Source: Euryarchaeota archaeon UBA226
Lineage (GTDB): Archaea > Thermoplasmatota > Poseidoniia > Poseidoniales > Poseidoniaceae
Length of the DNA stretch: 5,607 nt
Direction: 5' to 3'
Assembly: GCA_002505935.1 (NCBI GenBank)
Contig: DAWL01000151.1
Location: forward strand, 4,294 to 9,900
Shown here: piece by piece, positions 4,660-5,607 of the stretch
Position numbering within the stretch: position 1 is the first letter of the stretch
Layout of the letters: each line of letters opens with the position of its first letter
The notes under the pieces: generated by a model
Seen by the model: only the letters and a program-made list of their open reading frames with translations
What the model was told of the DNA's origin: nothing
The model's database searches: none
Position numbers and translations under genes: made by a program

Positions 4660-5607
4660 TCCAACTCCACATTGAGTGAATCTGTCGACTTGACGACCCT
4701 GTCAGGTTTGGGTTCAGGCTCTGGTTCTTTCCATGCATCGTCCCAGGCTTCGTAATCCGCCTTGGGCTGTACTTTCTCAGGCTCTGGTTCTGGTTCCGGT
4801 TCTGCGACTTCTTCTACAACCTCTTCTTCAGGCTCCTCTGATTTGGGCATCGTTGCACCTACGACGAAACTGCTTCTGGTTTCAACAACCTGTTGGTGAG
4901 TGACTCTTTCCTTCTCGGTAATGGTTTCATAGACAGCAGCTTCCTCTTCCTCCGTACCAAAGAATTCGCCAGGAGTTACCTTAGGGGCATCCTCATCGAA
5001 CATCGGTTCCAGTTTACTATCAACCTCAAGAGCAGAAAGAGAAGGGTGTTGGACTTCTTCTGCTTTGATCTCTGGTTGTGGCTCCTCTTCCTCTTCTGTT
5101 GCTGGAGCAATAGCCATCAATGCGTCCATCGGTACCACGTTAGGACTAGGTGCACTCTCTAGAGGAGGCGCTGGTGGACCTTCCGGCGCTGCTGGTGGGC
5201 CAGCAGGTGGCGCCGTTGGTGGAGCCTCTGGGGGTGCTGCGGGCGGCCCTGTGGGTGGTTGCGCAGGTGGTCCCTCTGGAGGAGACATTGGGGGGCCCGA
5301 TGGTGGTGCTGCAGGTGGCCCCTCAGGTGGAGCCGATGGTGGCCCTGCGGGTGGTTGCGCAGGCGGTCCCTCAGGAGGAGACATCGGAGGTGCAGCAGGA
5401 GGGGCCGCTGGTGGTCCCTCAGGCAATGATGCGGGTGGCTGCGCAGGCGGTCCTGCTGGCGGACCTTCGGGAGAGGATAGTGGAGGTCCTGCTGGCGGCG
5501 CAGCGGGCGGTCCCGCTGGTGGCCCCTCTGGCAATGCTGCAGGTGGACCTTCGGGAGAGGATAGTGGAGGTCCTGCTGGCGGCGCAGCGGGTGGTCCCGC
5601 TGGTGGC
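4653..5607 (-). CDS. proline-repeat protein with acidic tail (5' end missing)
   Basis: This frame is open to the right window edge; the TTG at 5534 is an internal Leu codon, not a start. The visible N-terminal part is about 35 tetrapeptides of the form [G/A/Q/S]-P-P-[A/E/M/S/T/L], ending near 5169. It is not collagen, whose period is three. About 120 further residues follow, acidic with Glu runs (TEEEEE, GTEEEEAAV), a more ordered-looking piece (VYETITEKERVTHQQVVETRSSFVVGATM), and a tail of EPEPEPEPE and KEPEPEPKPD ending in VELEW. There is no membrane segment in the visible part. Such stretches are normally disordered linkers or surface-exposed spacers. Translation of so many Pro-Pro pairs should depend on aIF5A. 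The missing N-terminus may carry the functional domain. The stop overlaps the GST-like gene by 7 bases, so the two are probably cotranscribed. Function unknown. Confidence 0.75.
   Translation of the reverse strand, partial: PPAGPPAAPPAGPPLSSPEGPPAALPEGPPAGPPAAPPAGPPLSSPEGPPAGPPAQPPASLPEGPPAAPPAAPPMSPPEGPPAQPPAGPPSAPPEGPPAAPPSGPPMSPPEGPPAQPPTGPPAAPPEAPPTAPPAGPPAAPEGPPAPPLESAPSPNVVPMDALMAIAPATEEEEEPQPEIKAEEVQHPSLSALEVDSKLEPMFDEDAPKVTPGEFFGTEEEEAAVYETITEKERVTHQQVVETRSSFVVGATMPKSEEPEEEVVEEVAEPEPEPEPEKVQPKADYEAWDDAWKEPEPEPKPDRVVKSTDSLNVELEW
4665..4668 (-). promoter_or_regulatory. Shine-Dalgarno of the GST-like gene
   Basis: GGAG lies 5 bases before ATG 4659, inside the last codons of the proline-repeat gene. 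This supports the chosen start and coupled expression. Confidence 0.5.
5226..5417 (-). repeat. two tandem 96-base (32-residue) repeats
   Basis: Residues encoded by 5417-5322 and 5321-5226 have the same layout: GPPA APP, then MSPPEGPPAQPP, then GPP and APPE. The two copies differ at only a few positions. This is a higher-order unit of eight tetrapeptides inside the array. Confidence 0.7.
5461..5607 (-). repeat. 84-base direct repeat, nearly identical copies
   Basis: 5461-5523 and 5545-5607 match at 62 of 63 bases, offset by 84 bases (28 codons). The second copy runs off the window. This near identity at the DNA level suggests recent duplication or conversion, so array length may vary between strains, and an assembly may miscount copies here. 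Confidence 0.85.

Larger units (their letters stand above)
5169..5607 (-). repeat. xPPx tetrapeptide-coding repeat array
   Basis: A 12-base period encodes about 35 successive xPPx units. One unit is short by a residue (APE in place of APPE near 5180). Third-base changes between units show selection for the protein pattern rather than very recent copying, except at the right end, where larger repeats are nearly identical. Confidence 0.85.

Noticed and set aside
5226..5607. CRISPR-like or non-coding tandem repeats
   Set aside because: Repeats stay in frame, encode a strict xPPx pattern, and have no unique spacers.

Overview
The window looks archaeal. A tRNA-Arg(UCG) gene has no encoded CCA. 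TTTAAATA- and TTTATATA-type TATA boxes sit at archaeal spacing from likely transcription starts, and genes are tightly packed with GGAGG/GGTGA-type ribosome binding sites. A protein with very long proline repeats and Glu/Pro-rich tails recalls marine group II Euryarchaeota (Poseidoniales). That lineage is an inference from style (about 50% confident); no marker gene is present to prove it.

Left part (1-460): tRNA-Arg lies on the minus strand at the left edge. No TATA box sits close to it. The nearest good minus-strand promoter is about 180 bases upstream (271-278), and the stretch between can fold into several hairpins and holds a 21-codon ORF with its own Shine-Dalgarno. The tRNA may therefore be the 3' part of a longer leader-tRNA transcript. 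Facing the other way, a 12-bp perfect palindrome sits just upstream of a strong TATA box that serves the first plus-strand gene.

Plus-strand operon (463-2384): two genes of unknown function are joined by a 4-base ATGA overlap with a strong ribosome binding site. The first has a helical N-terminal half and a His/Cys-rich C-terminal half. The second is probably beta-rich, with a C-terminal domain of recognisable pattern but unknown role.

Minus-strand cluster (2428-5607), in transcription order: (i) a protein of about 35 xPPx tetrapeptides followed by an acidic Pro/Glu tail, open at the right edge; (ii) overlapping it by 7 bases, a glutathione S-transferase-like protein with a CPYA active site; (iii) after a 99-base gap holding promoter-like sequence, a strongly acidic protein of unknown function; (iv) 24 bases further on, an HNH_2 endonuclease resembling modification-dependent (type IV-like) restriction enzymes. 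The acidic protein and the nuclease probably form a two-gene unit. It is the best candidate here for a little-described defence module. The plus and minus operons converge at 2385-2427.
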